From assembly GCF_900100695.1 (NCBI RefSeq), contig NZ_FNCF01000006.1, positions 124,001-188,000 on the forward strand: a stretch of 64,000 nt of DNA. The letters are read 5' to 3'. Positions 61,580 through 64,000 of this stretch are shown piece after piece. Below the pieces are notes generated by a model. It was given only the letters and a program-made list of their open reading frames with translations. It ran no database searches and was not told the origin of the DNA. The translations under genes were made by a program, and so were the position numbers. The stretch is from Klenkia brasiliensis. GTDB taxonomy: Bacteria; Actinomycetota; Actinomycetes; Mycobacteriales; Geodermatophilaceae. Within the stretch, counting starts at the first letter, position 1. Each line of letters opens with the position of its first letter.

Positions 61580-62985
61580 CAGTCCGCCTCCCGGCAGTCC
61601 ACCCCGGGTTCCTGCGTCCGGGTGGACGTCGACGTGCTCGTGGTCGTGGTCGGCGCGGTGGTGGTGGGCGGCGCGGCGGTGGCGGCGGGGTCGCTCGGGG
61701 GGGCCGTCGTCGTCGGCGCGGTCGTGCCCGGGGCGCCGGTGGTCGGCGAGCTGCTGGCCGAGCCGGACGGCGTCGCGCCCACCGTGCGGCACTCGGGCAG
61801 CCGCTGCTCGAGCAGGTTGGACAGGATCCGGTCGGCGTCGCCCCGGTCGCTGGCCTCGATGCCCGACTCGACCCGGCTGCGGGCGGCCTGGGTCAGGTCG
61901 GTGAGGGCGAGGTCGGTCGGGGTGTCCAGCCGGTAGAGGTCCAGGCCCACCAGCGAGGCGTTGATGCCGCGGTAGACCCCGACGTCCCCGCCGTCGACGG
62001 AGCGGACGAACCAGTGGTTGCCGACGAAGGCGTAGAAGCCGACCGCGGCGGCGCCGAGCACGACCACGGCGGCCAGCGCGAGCAGCGCGGTGCGCAGCGG
62101 GCGGCGCCGCTTGACCGGCGGGGTGGCCGTGGCCACCGACGCGGTGGGCGTGGCCGGGCGCGGGTCGGCCAGCGCCGCCCGACCGGCGGCGGAGCGGGGG
62201 TCGACCTCGCGCTGGCCGCGGTTGTCCCCGGCCGCGCCGTCGACGACCGGGTCGATGGAGGAGCTGCCGTCGTCGTCGACGACGTCGGCCACGATGCAGG
62301 TGATGTTGTCCGGGCCGCCGCTGCGCAGGGCGAGCTCGACCAGCCGGTCGGCGGTGGCCTGCGGGTCGGGGTCGCGCAGCGCCTCGGCCATCGTCTCGTG
62401 GCTGACCACGCCGGACAGGCCGTCGGAGCACAGCAGGTAGCGGTCGCCGGCCCGGGCCTCGCGCATCGAGAGGTCGGGTTCGACGTCCTGGCCGTTGAGC
62501 GCCCGCAGCAGCAGCGAGCGCTGCGGGTGGCTGTTGGCCTCGTCCTCGGTGATCCGGCCGTCGTCGATCAGGGTCTGCACGAACGTGTCGTCGTGGGTGA
62601 TCTGGTTGAGCTGGCCGTCGCGCACCAGGTAGGCGCGGGAGTCGCCGACGTGGCACAGCGCCAGCCGGCCACCGGCGAACAGCACCGCGGTGAGGGTGGT
62701 GCCCATGCCCTCGAGCTCGGGGGACTCGCGGATCACCTCGCGCAGGTGCTCGCTGCCGTCGAACACGGCGTTGCGCAGCGAGGAGAGCATGTCGCCGGAG
62801 GGGGTGTCGTCGTCCAGGTGCTCCAGCGCGGCGATGACCACCTTGCTGGCGACGTCGCCCGCCGCGTGCCCGCCCATGCCGTCGGCGACGGCGAGCAGCC
62901 GGGGCCCCGCGTAGACGGAGTCCTGGTTGCTGCCGCGGATCAGACCGCGGTCCGAACGCGCCGCGTAGCGCAGCACCAGGGTCAT
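61579..62985 (-). CDS. pstP: PP2C-type Ser/Thr protein phosphatase PstP
   Basis: The 468-residue phosphatase reverses PknA/PknB phosphorylation. The PPM domain (1-240) has the metal-binding motifs NQDSVYAG, VADGMGGHAAGDVAS, CHVGDSRAYLVRDG, LCSDGLSG and GGPDNITCIVADV. After a linker comes one membrane segment (about 299-321; LLALAAVVVLGAAAVGFYAFV), then an exported region of about 90 residues and a Thr/Pro/Ser-rich tail ending TQEPGVDCREAD. The ATG at 62985 overlaps the fhaB stop by four bases. The fha-pstP-rodA-pbpA-pknA-pknB order is conserved. Confidence 0.95.
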   Translation of the reverse strand: MTLVLRYAARSDRGLIRGSNQDSVYAGPRLLAVADGMGGHAAGDVASKVVIAALEHLDDDTPSGDMLSSLRNAVFDGSEHLREVIRESPELEGMGTTLTAVLFAGGRLALCHVGDSRAYLVRDGQLNQITHDDTFVQTLIDDGRITEDEANSHPQRSLLLRALNGQDVEPDLSMREARAGDRYLLCSDGLSGVVSHETMAEALRDPDPQATADRLVELALRSGGPDNITCIVADVVDDDGSSSIDPVVDGAAGDNRGQREVDPRSAAGRAALADPRPATPTASVATATPPVKRRRPLRTALLALAAVVVLGAAAVGFYAFVGNHWFVRSVDGGDVGVYRGINASLVGLDLYRLDTPTDLALTDLTQAARSRVESGIEASDRGDADRILSNLLEQRLPECRTVGATPSGSASSSPTTGAPGTTAPTTTAPPSDPAATAAPPTTTAPTTTTSTSTSTRTQEPGVDCREAD

Positions 62986-63443
62986 GAGCGCAGCTCCAGC
63001 ACTGTCTGTCCGATCCGGATCGGCTGGCCGGGGGCGACCAGGAGGGGGCCCTGCACCCGCTGCTGGTCCAGGTAGGTGCCGTTGGTGGAGCCGAGGTCCT
63101 CGACGTACCACTGGCCGCCGCGGTTGGTCAGCCGGGCGTGCCGGGAGCTCGCGAAGTCGTCGGTGAGCACGAGCGTGGAGTCGTCGGCCCGGCCGATGAG
63201 GATCGCCTGCTCACCCAGGGTGATCTTGGTGCCGGACAGCGGCCCGGCGGTGACCAGCAGGTTCTTCGGGCCGCGGCCGCCGCGCTTCTTGCCGGCCTGG
63301 GCGCGCGGGGGCACCGAGGAGACCCGGCCGGTGCGGCCGCCGAGCAGGTCGGCCCGGACCACCCGGAAGGCGGCGAAGACGAACAGCCACAGCAGCAGCA
63401 GGAAGCCGAACCGGAAGACCTGCAGGACGATCTCGGCGGTCAT
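62982..63443 (-). CDS. fhaB: FHA-domain protein FhaB (FipA)
   Basis: The 153-residue protein has one N-terminal membrane helix (about 7-28; QVFRFGFLLLLWLFVFAAFRVV), a basic linker and a C-terminal FHA domain (about 75-150). The domain carries GRADDSTLVLTDDFASSRHAR and VEDLGSTNGTYLDQQ, including the Arg, Ser and His that bind phosphothreonine. In mycobacteria FhaB (Rv0019c/FipA) links FtsZ and FtsQ under PknA control. The ATG overlaps the fhaA stop by four bases, and its stop overlaps pstP. Confidence 0.94.
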   Translation of the reverse strand: MTAEIVLQVFRFGFLLLLWLFVFAAFRVVRADLLGGRTGRVSSVPPRAQAGKKRGGRGPKNLLVTAGPLSGTKITLGEQAILIGRADDSTLVLTDDFASSRHARLTNRGGQWYVEDLGSTNGTYLDQQRVQGPLLVAPGQPIRIGQTVLELRS

Positions 63444-64000
63444 GCGCCGTCCTGCCGGTAGACCAGCACGGAGTGCCCGATCCGGATGACGTCGCCGTCG
63501 GACAGCGGCTGGCGGCCGACCCGGCGGCCGTTGACCAGCGTGCCGTTGGTCGAGCCGAGGTCCTGGACGCTGGCCACCGGCCCCTCGAGGACGACGTCGA
63601 CGTGCTTGCGGCTGACCCCGGTGTCGGGGAGGCGGATGTCGGCCTCGGTGCCGCGGCCGATCACGTTGCTGCCGGCGCCCAGGACGTGCCGGGTGCCCGG
63701 GCCGTCGACGACCAGCACGTGGGTGACCCCCGGGCGCTGCCCGGCGCGGCCGACGACGGAGGGACCGCCGGGCTCCTGGCCGCGCAGGGAGGGCAGCGGC
63801 GGCAGTGGCGGGAGGCCCGGGCGGGCGGGCGGCGGCGGGGCGGGGTCGTGGCCCGGGACGGGCCCGCCCCAGCTCTCGTCGAGGTCGGTGGCGAAGCGCT
63901 GGGGGCGCTGGCCCGCGCGGGGGTCGGCGACGTGGGAGGCGACCTCGAACACGCCGGTGTGCAGCTCCTCGTCGCGCTCGAGCCGGACCTGGACGTCGCC
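63440..64000 (-). CDS. fhaA: FHA-domain protein FhaA, 3' part only
   Basis: The reverse frame is open from the stop at 63440 to the right edge (186 codons visible), so the gene continues beyond 64000; I do not accept the internal GTG at 63952 as its start. The visible part begins DVQVRLERDEELHTGVFEVA, the end of a DUF3662-like N-terminal domain. A Pro-rich linker follows, then a C-terminal FHA domain with IGRGTEADIRLPDTGVSRKH and VQDLGSTNGTLVNG. In mycobacteria FhaA (Rv0020c) binds the phosphorylated MviN pseudokinase and restrains wall synthesis. Its partner candidate here is the stand-alone pseudokinase at 17768-19453. Confidence 0.92.
   Translation of the reverse strand, partial: GDVQVRLERDEELHTGVFEVASHVADPRAGQRPQRFATDLDESWGGPVPGHDPAPPPPARPGLPPLPPLPSLRGQEPGGPSVVGRAGQRPGVTHVLVVDGPGTRHVLGAGSNVIGRGTEADIRLPDTGVSRKHVDVVLEGPVASVQDLGSTNGTLVNGRRVGRQPLSDGDVIRIGHSVLVYRQDGA

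Noticed and set aside
63440-63952. Independent 170-residue FHA protein starting at GTG 63952
   Set aside because: The frame remains open to the window edge and the upstream residues match the end of a DUF3662-like domain, so this is the 3' part of fhaA.

Overview
The window is a very GC-rich actinobacterial chromosome segment that spans the replication origin region. Gene content and order are those of the conserved dnaA neighbourhood of Actinomycetota. From left to right it matches two blocks of the Mycobacterium tuberculosis map: ino1-DUF5318-ponA1-GT87-rpsF-ssb, and pcnA-mutT-like-DUF6049-murJ-trxB-trxA-cwlM-parB-parA-rsmG-jag-yidC-yidD-rnpA-rpmH-dnaA-dnaN-gnd-recF-dciA-gyrB-gyrA-DUF3566-tRNA(Ile)-tRNA(Ala)-ppiA-PH-crgA-DUF881-sortase-pabA-pknB-pknA-pbpA-rodA-pstP-fhaB-fhaA. 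The composition, the split murJ/pseudokinase and the absence of mycolate-type genes suggest Geodermatophilales or a Frankiales relative (Blastococcus, Geodermatophilus or Modestobacter-like). This placement is inferred from gene order and protein character, not from a search.

Region by region. 1-9.1 kb: ssb and rpsF, a secreted protein of unknown function, endonuclease IV, a GT87 glycosyltransferase, the bifunctional PBP ponA, DUF5318, inositol-phosphate synthase and a lipoprotein. 9.2-12.7 kb: YqgE, an MFS carrier and the CCA-adding enzyme, which has a parS-like site inside it. 12.7-19.5 kb: a tightly overlapping Nudix-DUF6049-MurJ-pseudokinase operon. 19.5-24.6 kb: thioredoxin reductase, thioredoxin, CwlM, an aminotransferase and a D-Ala-D-Ala ligase. 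24.6-30.1 kb (minus strand): parB, parA, rsmG, jag, yidC, yidD, rnpA, rpmH. 30.1-33.1 kb: the origin region around dnaA, with DnaA-box-like sites and direct repeats. 33.1-47.4 kb (plus strand): dnaN, gnd, recF, dciA, a Pro/Gln-rich unknown protein, an ABC exporter, an APC permease, gyrB, gyrA, DUF3566. 47.4-48.3 kb: two tRNAs flanking a small ORF, then a lipoprotein gene whose only visible 5' end lies inside tRNA-Ala. 48.3-55.3 kb: ppiA, rhomboid, PH protein, an NAD(P)-binding protein, a CPBP protease, crgA, DUF881, sortase E, a 52-residue membrane protein and pabA. 55.3-64 kb (minus strand): the cell-wall kinase operon fhaA-fhaB-pstP-rodA-pbpA-pknA-pknB.

How the genes work together. The window holds replication initiation (dnaA, dnaN, recF, dciA, gyrase), chromosome segregation (parAB and parS-like sites), membrane insertion (yidC, yidD, rnpA, rpmH), and a near-complete Ser/Thr-phosphorylation circuit controlling peptidoglycan synthesis (PknA/B, PstP, FhaA/B, CwlM, MurJ with a stand-alone pseudokinase, RodA, PbpA, PonA, Ddl, CrgA). 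I see no mobile elements, CRISPR arrays or phage genes. Most unusual points are in gene architecture (tRNA/lipoprotein overlap, split MurJ, hairpin abutting a start codon) and in the distribution of DnaA-box and parS-like sites.
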